Of a stretch of DNA of 64,000 bases, positions 1 through 10,783 are shown in pieces. The DNA is from Siphonodentalium dalli (taxonomy: Eukaryota; Mollusca; Scaphopoda; Gadilida; Siphonodentaliidae), in contig CP136062.1 in the NCBI GenBank assembly GCA_032622095.1, positions 142,122,351 to 142,186,350 of the forward strand, written 5' to 3'. The notes below the pieces were generated by a model, which ran no database searches, was not told the DNA's origin, and saw only the letters and a list, made by a program, of their open reading frames with translations. Position 1 is the first letter of the stretch. Each line of letters opens with the position of its first letter. The position numbers and the translations under genes were made by a program.

Positions 1-1559
1 TTTCTTTTCGTTAGTGATACTATGCAATGCTTTAATTGTTACACATTTAGTGACACCTTTGGATGGCAGTTGTCTCCTATACATACAAAGCTGACATTGC
101 TTACATCTGGAATGTTTGCTTTAGTGAATATTAATTCATTCCATGCAAGGCTATACCATCGGTGCACTCAGGTTTGGCTATAATGACACAGAAAGAGTGT
201 TGCAATTAACACATCAAACAAATAGATCTTTTGCCCAAAAAAATGAGGTAGAAAACGGTTGAACATTATTTATACAGTAACGAAGCTCACGAATGACAAT
301 TGAATTCAATGAGGTTCCTAAAATTATCCACATGTTGCTGTATGTGAACCAATTGACCACTGCATTATTAGCAATTCATTTAATTGTCTTTTGCATTAAT
401 TAACCAATTAATTGGTATGACCAATTGGAAAGTGGAACCAGGTCGGACTTCCATTATCGTTAACATCATCAACTATAGCGCTATATTGTCTTGTGTTTCC
501 CATTATTACTATTATTGACTATGTTTGTGCACCAAATCGATGCAGGGGTGCAATAAACAGACTAATCAATTGGTTCCGATTACATACGATTATGATAATA
601 ATGTGCTAAGGTCACAGTGATTGCACATTTCACACTGTTCTTAATGTCCTTAATTGTCTTACCAGATCGTCAAGTCACAAAAAACACATCCTCTGAGTAC
701 AATAGAATGAAATGTAACTGTAAACTAATATACTTGTACACATGGAAACAACATTTTATATGAATTTGGGTATCTTTGTGTGGCCTCTTTCTGTGCATGG
801 TTATGGACATAATAAATAAAGATGCGACAGAACATCCAACAAGTTGATAGAATTAAATACATCTAGTCTGTTGTTCATATGCCAGAAAATGGTAGGCAAT
901 ATTTTTTAGTTTCCAGTCTGTATATTGACTAGCTTAGTGCGATATGATGTATCTAGGTTTTTTTTTTTTTTCAAATTTATTTTTGCAAAAGCGTTTATGA
1001 TTCGCAGCATATTTCATTATCTTCAGAGGTAATTTTGATTAAAATTATCTTGTAAGAACTGTTCAAGCAATTGAAGTCACTCATAGTTACTGGTGAAGTC
1101 TTGAATGACAAAATATTTTCGGATCACAATCTGGAACAGTGATGAATTCTATGCACCCAACAGGAGTATGGGTTCTGAAGTGATAACCCACCCCTATATA
1201 TATATATATAGTATATACTTCAGTATACAATGTTTATTACCATTTCAGGGTCAAAAATGATGATATATTTTGAAAAAAAGGCATGAGGAAAAAATAATTC
1301 AGCTGGCGGAAAAACTGAAACCTTTTTTCACCACCCGTGGCTTTATGTGTCAAATTTGATAACTTATTTTGATGTAGATCATACGACAAAGTTCTACTAC
1401 GCCCATACATTCCCATAATCCACCAGTTCAAAACTTGGGAACTTTTGATTAACCTGCATGACGTGAAATTTATAACATTAAAAAAAAGCAACGCATGTAA
1501 TATATTTCTGTATTACACTCTTAGACGTGATTTATAAGGATTTCTTGGTGAGTTAAAAG
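1..1559. other. No gene recognised
   Basis: I see no supported coding region here. The stretch is AT-rich, with a poly-T run near 959-972 and a short (TA)n tract near 1195-1211. Positions 551-592 resemble one arm of the fold-back element at 2252-2420. Confidence 0.5.
551..592 (+). repeat. Partial arm of the 2252-2420 fold-back family
   Basis: The segment AATAAACAGACTAATCAATT and the bases after it (a TGGTTCCGAT block) closely follow the left arm of the fold-back element at 2252, which reads AATAAACAGAATAATCAATT followed by TGGTTTCGAT. Only one arm is visible, so it is a fragment or solo end. Confidence 0.5.
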
Positions 1560-1659
1560 TGATAATGTCACACCTGTGAATTACGTCACCGGTGAGAGCA
1601 CGCGATTTTGGACAGTTCCGCTCTAAGCCCGAACTATATTCACTTTCGGCGGCTCAAAC

Positions 1660-1803
1660 ATGGATGAAGTTGAACAGAAACGGACTGCTAACGATGATGC
1701 AGAAGAAGTTAATAAACTGGTAAAATGAAGAAGAATCTTACCTATTATCAACTCCGATGATTCGGACGATGTCATATATATATTCCAGTCAAATGAACTA
1801 TGA
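1660..1803 (+). pseudogene. Possible broken N-terminal exon of a nuclear-type protein
   Basis: An ATG at 1660 opens 22 codons of a charged peptide (starts MDEVEQKRTAN), then an in-frame TGA at 1726-1728, after which the same frame continues for 24 codons with a basic pair and an acidic run (INSDDSDDVIY) to a TGA at 1801. A basic patch followed by an Asp/Ser-rich acidic patch is common at the start of nuclear proteins and of some transposon proteins. The bases CTGGTAAAAT at 1717-1726 could be a splice donor just before the stop, so this could instead be a short first exon. No domain is recognisable. Chance remains quite possible. Confidence 0.25.
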
Positions 1804-2251
1804 ACAATTCCATGTGATAAATTTATCCAGTTCCGAGCTGAATTTCCACGTGTTGCTCTTCGAGAGTTTGTTTACGTCGATGATTAAAATATCGTCACAT
1901 TGAAACTTATCTTTCTACTTTTAGCACGATTTCCAAACATTTCCTGTATGAACCAACATTATTTACACACACCATCAGAATCTTCACAATATCCCGTTCC
2001 AAGTGCCATGCTTGTTCGGTCAGAATAAACACAATGTTTACAGAAAATTTCCGAAACTTAAAAAAATGAATCGCATCAAATTATGAGGTCAATCGGTATC
2101 GTTACGTCACAATTATTTAAATTATGTGTCCATCCGCGTAACTGCACGCGCAACTGTACGTTGGGGTTCAAAATGGGAGAATCAGCTGATCTGGGCTTAT
2201 TTTGTCACATCTTCTCTTTAGAATTAGCAACTTTTAGTGGTTGAAAGTGTG
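1804..2251. other. No gene recognised
   Basis: Nothing coding is supported. A TTACGTCAC motif lies near 2103, like the one near 1581 upstream and related to the TTACGTGAC in the arms of the neighbouring fold-back element. These may be part of an older larger repeat. Confidence 0.35.
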
Positions 2252-2420
2252 TAATAAACAGAATAATCAATTGGTTTCGATGATTACGTGACATAATTCA
2301 CTCGGGTAGCCGGTCCTATTGGTAAAACCCTCGTTCGCTCCGCTCACTCGGGTTTTACCGCTCCCCTCGTGAATTATGTCACGTAATCATCGAAACCAAT
2401 TGATTACTCTCTATTTATTA
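2252..2420. repeat. Fold-back (MITE-like) inverted repeat
   Basis: The left arm starts TAATAAACAGAATAATCAAT and the right arm, read in reverse complement, starts TAATAAATAGAGAGTAATCA. Both continue through the TTGGTTTCGATGATTACGTG block and ACATAATTCA. An inner pair GGTAAAACCC / GGGTTTTACC closes around a short loop. The arms cover nearly the whole 169 bp, so the element is a near-perfect hairpin with no coding capacity. It is consistent with a non-autonomous DNA transposon; the target duplication is not clear (possibly TA). Confidence 0.7.
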
Positions 2421-2474
2421 GAACCTGTCCCTCTTGCCCACTTCCAACAGTTCAGATGCCGCTTCTGGTGCGTA

Positions 2475-3650
2475 CTCATAATAGTCCGTGGGCCAATTCT
2501 CATAAAGCCTCTAGTTTAGAAGTTGGCTGCAACCCCCCCCCCCCCCCCCTCCAACAAAGGTTTTTATATATCAAATTAAAGGTCATTATATGCCGCGTCC
2601 GATTTTGTATGTTGCTCGCTTCAAAATGTGTCCCAAAGTATATTTTTTCAGGGAAGACAACTCCTATCCATAAAATAAAATACAAATTTCTTCGAGTACA
2701 CATGTCAGCGTATAGAAAAATGACTGCGGCTATAAAGTGAACAAGACATCGTTTATATTAAGTATAGATGATCATAAAACAACATATGATACAACACTGG
2801 ATCAATTTATAAGCTAGTAGTTCGAAAATAATGCGATAAATATTTTGAAATTGCGAAAAATTGCTTGGATTTTGAAAAATAGTGTCACATATAATTAGCT
2901 ATAACTTGTGACACACATGGGCTATTGCCGGGCAACATATCTAAAATATTGCACCAAGGACCTAGAAAAACAATTTGGATGATTGAATGCCAATTATATT
3001 TCTCTAAAAATGCGATGTGGGCATAAACTTAACCCCACCCCCAAAAATATAATTTTCTTAGAAAAAATACATTGTATATTTTACACTTAGAATTCCGCAT
3101 GCAAAGAAGGTTTTAGGGGCATAAAATGAAACAACGTAGAGACTAATGAAGGGGAATAATAAACAACATTGTCCGAACGTGTTCTAAGATGAAAATTTGG
3201 GGGGAAATGGTGAAAAATGGTAATTTTTACAACATTATGATTAAATTGTGATAGGGGTATGAAAAATCACACGAGGATACTGGTCCAGAATTTGTAAATT
3301 CATAAAACCTTACATGATCACTTTTTTGTCAACTATTTCATATGTTTTCAATTTTTATTAAAATTTTTGTGCAAAGCCATATATATATATATATATATAT
3401 TTCAACTGGTCACATCTGGCTAGGCTGATGAGTGAGACTCACGTTTACTGGGACTTATTTTCTTATTTTGTGGCGCATTTTTGACAATAGACACAAATGA
3501 CGATATATACAGCTTCGGACACTTCATATTTGATAATTGTTTTAAGATGGCGTCCAAAACGGCCACCAACATCGAAGATTTTCAAACTTACCGACACAAA
3601 TTTAACTGGGTTCGTCGTATGGGTATAATTAATTGTTCATTAAGAAATGC
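2475..3650 (-). repeat. Diverged inverted copy of part of the 3.08-kb array unit
   Basis: Read in reverse complement, this segment aligns throughout with about 6530-7580 of the first array unit. Shared landmarks are the ATAGTCCGTGGGCCAA block, the CCTCCAACAAAGGTTT block after a C/G-run, the AT tract near 3380-3401, and CCAAAACGGCCA near 3553. Substitutions and indels are numerous, so the relationship is much older than the array. The shared segment is therefore a dispersed repeat that predates amplification of the unit. It contains a C17 run at 2533-2549. Confidence 0.8.
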
Positions 3651-3687
3651 ATTCACTGGTGCTCCTCAACAAACTAAAGAACTCTAA
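3547..3687 (+). other. Short ORF starting MASKTA, shared with the array unit
   Basis: The ATG at 3547 sits in AAGATGG and opens a 46-codon ORF to a TAA at 3685-3687. The homologous place in each array unit (minus strand, first unit 6613 down to 6551) also starts MASKTA and stops after 20 codons. Conservation of the start may reflect an old transposon protein N-terminus or only nucleotide homology. No domain is recognised. Confidence 0.2.
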
Positions 3688-4617
3688 TATCTTGTCTCAA
3701 CTCATTTATTGTGATGAGTAATTCATTGACGAAAATGCCCAAAAACTGTGCTTGTCCTCAGGGTAGCCATTTAAATCAAAATTGGTACTACTTCGGTTAT
3801 TCCATGCAGATATCCTCACATTTCATATACCAGTACATCCTGACATGCCGGCTGCCAAATAACAACAATTCGCATGAATCATTGTAGCCAATTGCAAATC
3901 GCAGTTGATCCATAGCTGCATTTGGATAGGGATGAAGTGCCATCGATGCGTTGTTGATGTGTAGGCTTTCGGGTCCCTCGCGCAGCAAAGACCGATGGCC
4001 GTCATGGAAAACCAATCCCATATAATCCCATGCACCCATATATCTCATGCACGGTAACTATGCTTTCTATACCGGTACTTCTGCTGATTATATATTAGCG
4101 CTGGGGGATGGACCGGGCCACCCGGGGCGATCCGATACACTGCATGTCAAAAGGTTGAGTACTTTATAGGATTTTTTGGAAAAATTTTGACTCTATTTAG
4201 CTGTTATGGTTCTGCCTAGCTTGTGGGTATATATTCTGGGTCATCTGAAATCATTTGGATTTGTTAACAATCCGAAGATTATAATAGTTGCATGGCGTTG
4301 ATCTATGCTACGAACCCGACGGACATGAAAGCGACAATGAGAGTGGACTGCATGGCCGATCATGATTACGCCCGAATCTTGATTCATCATTGGTTATAGA
4401 TTCGTTCTTATGCGTGTGCATCTTGGTGCTGACCATCCCCGCTCTGTGTCCAGGGGATAACATCATTTACATGACACTCAAATGGGTAATTGGTAAAGGG
4501 ACATACCTTAGGGACAACTCATCGCTATGCATAGTGTTGTTATCATATAACCATAAACATGTATCTCGTGCATTATAGACTGGCTATGGTTATATATGCC
4601 ACACAACGTAGGGCTAT
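3651..4617. other. No gene recognised
   Basis: Unique-looking sequence immediately left of the tandem array. Short ORFs on both strands have no recognisable features. A C/G-rich patch (CCGGGCCACCCGGGGCG) lies at about 4112-4128. Confidence 0.4.
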
Positions 4618-4828
4618 ATATGGAGCCCCAAGTTGCATAGGGTTGTAAGGACATGGCATTCCAGAATGGCCGAGTTATTGTGCCAAGTAGTTGCCTGATA
4701 GTTTGCACGAAAAACGTGTTGCTTCAGAAGTCTTCATTTGGTGTTATTGTTCTCGTTTTACAACTGGAGAAATTTTTTTCGTAATTCATCGACTTGAATA
4801 CATTTCGGCTTGTCACATAAAGCACATA

Positions 4829-4936
4829 CAAATTATTGGCAGGATGTAAGTGGGTCATCATTGATATTAGTAGATTGTTGCATGCAAATTATTGGCAGGA
4901 TGTAAGTGGGTCATCATTGATATTAGTAGATTGTTG
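4829..4936 (+). repeat. 52-bp direct duplication inside the unit
   Basis: A 52-bp block beginning CAAATTATTGGCAGGATG and ending AGTAGATTGTTG occurs at 4829-4880 and again at 4885-4936, separated by CATG. The same doublet is present in all seven units, so it predates the array. Confidence 0.95.
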
Positions 4937-5209
4937 AAGTTGTTGCATAGTATGATACATTGCACTTCTTTTTCAGAATAAGTTATTATGCTACCCATTT
5001 CTTGCAACCCGAGAATACATTGCTGGTATTCAGGCAAGGCTTCACATATTATGTGTCCATGACACAGTTCCAGACAATGACAATAATTATCCGGTGGCGA
5101 TAACAAAGACTCCTTGACATGCTTCTATTGTTTCGTGAATGGTCGAGTGCATAATCTACATGCTGTTTCAAAAACACTGAATTATGTTTGCCATTGGGTC
5201 TAATGTCAC

Positions 5210-5404
5210 GTGGTACGGTCCGTGAATGTCGACGTTCGCTTAGAGTTAGTTCCTGATAGTTTGCTAGTATTTTACCACGAGGAAGCGGATACAGGTATGC
5301 AGCTACATGCAGACAATGCAGCACGCTTCGTGCGGAAGCAAGTTATTGTTTGTTATTCCCATGACGTACATGTCGAAATTCTAGAATGTTATGGTTCTCG
5401 TTGA
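5210..5404 (+). pseudogene. Relic of a HEEADT-motif protein
   Basis: The 64-codon open stretch contains HEEADTGMQLHADNAARF followed about 20 residues later by VCYSHDVHVEIL. This resembles a conserved block I associate with uncharacterised, repeat-linked invertebrate proteins, where HEEADTR-type residues are followed by a short hydrophobic strand ending in a D-x-D-V-like motif. The R after HEEADT is G here and the second motif is eroded. The open frame begins only at a GTG and has no flanking coding sequence, so it is a fragment. It recurs at 8293, 11376, 14459, 17539, 20619 and 23699 with at most one substitution (I-L to I-V in units 4-6). Function is unknown; assignment rests on recalled motif similarity. 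Confidence 0.45.
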
Positions 5405-7700
5405 ATAGGAGCTGGGATAATTCTTCATACTGAAAACAAATAGGTCATGTGTCATTTCCGTGAACGACATATCGGACAGTATTGTCCAAGATGTGTGTGA
5501 AACCTTGCTTCTAATTCACGCGTTGACGGGCTACGACATTCACAAAAACCTATAAAATGAAGCCGTTTAACTTAATAGTCAAAAGCAGTAAATCTTATGC
5601 GAATTTTGTACCAATTTGTGCAATCTATTAATGTTGACGATGACACTATATATCCTACCAAGCCGTGTGCGTGTTGGCTATATTATGGTGAGCCATAATG
5701 TCGTCAATTCGACACACACGTTCTTATGTTGTATAACCGAACATTGGAACACATCGTCTACCGCCAGCAGCCACTGACGCCTTAATGAATCACATTAACA
5801 CGTCTTCGTGTGAACTATACCAGTGATTGACACAGCATATTAACTCCCCATCCTGGTGTGCAATGTCCTGACATGGTCGCTCTTTGATTGAGTCCTACAA
5901 ACAAGGTCGGATTATACTTCCTCCCGATCTACTGTGACAACTGAGCCTTGGCTGTAAAGATTCATATGAATCTAACAAATGATCTTGTTTCACCACAGAC
6001 TAATCATATAACGATGTATGTGAGAATGTCTACAATAACCGAAATAGTGTATATTGTGACGACTCGTATGATGAGCAGAGTGAGAGAACTCAACTTATAG
6101 AATGGGAAGTAGTAGCATGCCTTGAAAACTGTTTGGCAACACAATATTATATACTGCAAAAGTAATTTCTTTATTGGCAAAACATCCTCTGTATGACAAC
6201 TACTTTCGTTAACATAACATATTTCACCTGAACAGATGTTTACATCAGAGAACGCGACTTGAAAATGGAGACGGAAATTTGGGCATACAATTTCAATTTT
6301 CATAAAAATTATATATTTTGATATTACTTATCTAAACTGACCCAAAAGACACATGTTAGTGATGATTGTTTTAATATTTTTCACATTGACTTCTATCAAG
6401 TATTCCCCCAATAAATGAGTATTATAGTCCTTAAGACAACCAATTATTCATTAGGTTAAATTAAATGAAGCAAAAGTAGGGTTCGTTCGGTTTGTTTATG
6501 GTTACCAGTGAACTCATGATTAACAATTCCCTTGTCCCCAGATAACGAACTCAGTCATGTCCGTGGCGGAAAGTGTGAGAAACTTCGATTTTGTTGGCCG
6601 TTTTGGATGCCATCCTAAACTTATTGTCAAATATGGAGCGTATGTAATGCCATATCTATTGTCAGTTGTGATCACTCTCGCGACATGCGCGGCACAAATA
6701 AGAAAATACCATTCTGTATAACGTAAGTCTTACTCATAAGCCTTTGTAGCCATATGTGTTCAGTTGAAATATATATATATATAATCTTTCCATTAAAATT
6801 CAAGTAAAAATTGAAAAATATACAAAATAGTTGCCATAAAGGTGATCGTATGAGGTTTTATGAACTTACTGATTCTAGACCAGTGTTGTCGCGAGGTTAT
6901 ACCATAGCCTGTAAAAATTTCATCACAATATTGAAAGTTTTACATAAATTAGTAAAATTTCTCATTTTTCACAATTTTTTTCAAATTTTAATCTTAGATC
7001 ACGTTCAGACACCGTTATTTATAATTCCCTCATAACTCTCTTTACTGTTTCAGTTTATGCTTCTAAAACCAACTTGACATCCAGCATTCTAAGTGTAAAC
7101 TACATAATTCGTTTTTCTGCAAAATTTATATTTTAGGGGTGGGGTTAAGTTTACACTCATATCACAGCAACACTCTTGCCATTCCATTTATAAGTGACAC
7201 TGCTTTTCAAAATCCAAGTAATTTTTCGCGATTTCAAAATATTTATCGCATTTTTTTCTAACTAGCTCATAAATTGGTCTAGTTTTGTATCTCATGTTAT
7301 TTAATAATAATTTCTTATTAATATAAACGATAAATTCTGCAGTTTATAACTGCAATATTTTGTTTATGCTCTGACACTTGTACTCGAGAAAATTTTAATT
7401 TTATTTTAGGGGTAAGAGTTGTATTCCCTAAAAAAACTATTTTGGGACACTTTCTGAAACGGGCAACAAGCAAAATCTGATGCGCCATATGATTACCTTT
7501 AATTTTATATATAGAAACCTTTGTTGGAGGGGGGTGCAGCCAATTTGAAAAATATCTTGCTTGGCCCACGGACTATAAGCAAATTGCCTTTACTTGACTG
7601 ACTTCTTGGTCCAGGATTGACTATATTATGGAGCCTTTATTCAGCGTCAGAGGGCATTGGGGCTTCTTTGTGCTAGGAGCCTGCGACAAGTCCTTTACGC

Positions 7701-10700
7701 ATATGGAGCCCCAAGTTTCATAGGGTTGTAAGGACATGGCATTCCAGAATGGCCGAGTTATTGTGCCAAGTAGTTGCCTGATAGTTTGCACGAAAAACGT
7801 GTTGCTTCAGAAGTCTTCATTTGGTGTTATTGTTCTCGTTTTACAACTGGAGAAATTTTTTTCGTAATTCATCGACTTGAATACATTTCGGCTTGTCACA
7901 TAAAGCACATACAAATTATTGGCAGGATGTAAGTGGGTCATCATTGATATTAGTAGATTGTTGCATGCAAATTATTGGCAGGATGTAAGTGGGTCATCAT
8001 TGATATTAGTAGATTGTTGAAGTTGTTGCATAGTATGATACATTGCACTTCTTTTTCAGAATAAGTTATTATGCTACCCATTTCTTGCAACCCGAGAATA
8101 CATTGCTGGTATTCAGGCAAGGCTTCACATATTATGTGTCCATGACACAGTTCCAGACAATGACAATAATTATCCGGTGGCGATAACAAAGACTCCTTGA
8201 CATGCTTCTATTGTTTCGTGAATGGTCGAGTGCATAATCTACATGCTGTTTCAAAAACACTGAATTATGTTTGCCATTGGGTCTAATGTCACGTGGTACG
8301 GTCCGTGAATGTCGACGTTCGCTTAGAGTTAGTTCCTGATAGTTTGCTAGTATTTTACCACGAGGAAGCGGATACAGGTATGCAGCTACATGCAGACAAT
8401 GCAGCACGCTTCGTGCGGAAGCAAGTTATTGTTTGTTATTCCCATGACGTACATGTCGAAATTCTAGAATGTTATGGTTCTCGTTGAATAGGAGCTGGGA
8501 TAATTCTTCATACTGAAAACAAATAGGTCATGTGTCATTTCCGTGAACGACATATCGGACAGTATTGTCCAAGATGTGTGTGAAACCTTGCTTCTAATTC
8601 ACGCGTTGACGGGCTACGACATTCACAAAAACCTATAAAATGAAGCCGTTTAACTTAATAGTCAAAAGCAGTAAATCTTATGCGAATTTTGTACCAATTT
8701 GTGCAATCTATTAATGTTGACGATGACACTATATATCCTACCAAGCCGTGTGCGTGTTGGCTATATTATGGTGAGCCATAATGTCGTCAATTCGACACAC
8801 CCGTTCTTATGTTGTATAACCGAACATTGGAACACATCGTCTACCGCCAGCAGCCACTGACGCCTTAATGAATCACATTAACACGTCTTCGTGTGAACTA
8901 TACCAGTGATTGACACAGCATATTAACTCCCCATCCTGGTGTGCAATGTCCTGACATGGTCGCTCTTTGATTGAGTCCTACAAACAAGGTCGGATTATAC
9001 TTCCTCCCGATCTACTGTGACAACTGAGCCTTGGCTGTAAAGATTCATATGAATCTAACAAATGATCTTGTTTCACCACAGACTAATCATATAACGATGT
9101 ATGTGAGAATGTCTACAATAACCGAAATAGTGTATATTGTGACGACTCGTATGATGAGCAGAGTGAGAGAACTCAACTTATAGAATGGGAAGTAGTAGCA
9201 TGCCTTGAAAACTGTTTGGCAACACAATATTATATACTGCAAAAGTAATTTCTTTATTGGCAAAACATCCTCTGTATGACAACTACTTTCGTTAACATAA
9301 CATATTTCACCTGAACAGATGTTTACATCAGAGAACGCGACTTGAAAATGGAGACGGAAATTTGGGCATACAATTTCAATTTTCATAAAAATTATATATT
9401 TTGATATTACTTATCTAAACTGACCCAAAAGACACATGTTAGTGATGATTGTTTTAATATTTTTCACATTGACTTCTATCAAGTATTCCCCCAATAAATG
9501 AGTATTATAGTCCTTAAGACAACCAATTATTCATTAGGTTAAATTAAATGAAGCAAAAGTAGGGTTCGTTCGGTTTGTTTATGGTTACCAGTGAACTCAT
9601 GATTAACAATTCCCTTGTCCCCAGATAACGAACTCAGTCATGTCCGTGGCGGAAAGTGTGAGAAACTTCGATTTTGTTGGCCGTTTTGGATGCCATCCTA
9701 AACTTATTGTCAAATATGGAGCGTATGTAATGCCATATCTATTGTCAGTTGTGATCACTCTCGCGACATGCGCGGCACAAATAAGAAAATACCATTCTGT
9801 ATAACGTAAGTCTTACTCATAAGCCTTTGTAGCCATATGTGTTCAGTTGAAATATATATATATATAATCTTTCCATTAAAATTCAAGTAAAAATTGAAAA
9901 ATATACAAAATAGTTGCCATAAAGGTGATCGTATGAGGTTTTATGAACTTACTGATTCTAGACCAGTGTTGTCGCGAGGTTATACCATAGCCTGTAAAAA
10001 TTTCATCACAATATTGAAAGTTTTACATAAATTAGTAAAATTTCTCATTTTTCACAATTTTTTTCAAATTTTAATCTTAGATCACGTTCAGACACCGTTA
10101 TTTATAATTCCCTCATAACTCTCTATACTGTTTCAGTTTATGCTTCTAAAACCAACTTGACATCCAGCATTCTAAGTGTAAACTACATAATTCGTTTTTC
10201 TGCAAAATTTATATTTTAGGGGTGGGGTTAAGTTTACACTCATATCACAGCAACACTCTTGCCATTCCATTTATAAGTGACACTGCTTTTCAAAATCCAA
10301 GTAATTTTTCGCGATTTCAAAATATTTATCGCATTTTTTTCTAACTAGCTCATAAATTGGTCTAGTTTTGTATCTCATGTTATTTAATAATAATTTCTTA
10401 TTAATATAAACGATAAATTCTGCAGTTTATAACTGCAATATTTTGTTTATGCTCTGACACTTGTACTCGAGAAAATTTTAATTTTATTTTAGGGGTAAGA
10501 GTTGTATTCCCTGAAAAAACTATTTTGGGACACTTTCTGAAACGGGCAACAAGCAAAATCTGATGCGCCATATGATTACCTTTAATTTTATATATAGAAA
10601 CCTTTGTTGGAGGGGGGTGCAGCCAATTTGAAAAATATCTTGCTAGGCCCACGGACTATAAGCAAATTGCCTTTACTTGACTGACTTCTTGGTCCAGGAT

Positions 10701-10783
10701 TGACTATATTATGGAGCCTTTATTCAGCGTCAGAGGGCATTGGGGCTTCTTTGTGCTAGGAGCCTGCGACAAGTCCTTTACGC
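7701..10783 (+). repeat. Array unit 2 (3083 bp)
   Basis: Shares CACACCCGTTC near 8797 with unit 3 only (the others have CACACACGTTC). A private change gives TGCTAGGCCC near 10642. The HEEADT relic lies at 8293-8487. Confidence 0.95.

Larger units (their letters stand above)
4618..7700 (+). repeat. Array unit 1 (3083 bp)
   Basis: Private differences are GTTGCATAGG near 4633 where the others have GTTTCATAGG, TCTCTTTACTG near 7037 where the others have TCTCTATACTG, and CCCTAAAAAAAC near 7427 where the others have CCCTGAAAAAAC. It shares the longer AAGCCGTGTGCGTG version near 5660 with units 2 and 3. Confidence 0.95.

Noticed and set aside
3424-3446. CTGATGAGTGAGACTCACG, hammerhead-like on the plus strand
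   Set aside because: Stem II could form, but GAA is missing afterwards (GTTT) and the homologous array sequence does not keep CUGANGA.
6004-6303. 99-codon minus-strand ORF repeated unchanged in all units
   Set aside because: Identity between units reflects recent amplification, not selection; composition is hydrophobic and unremarkable with no family motif.
7318-7569. 83-codon minus-strand ORF repeated in every array unit
   Set aside because: It lies in the segment shared with the old inverted copy; the two versions keep only nucleotide-level similarity with frame changes, and no domain is recognisable.
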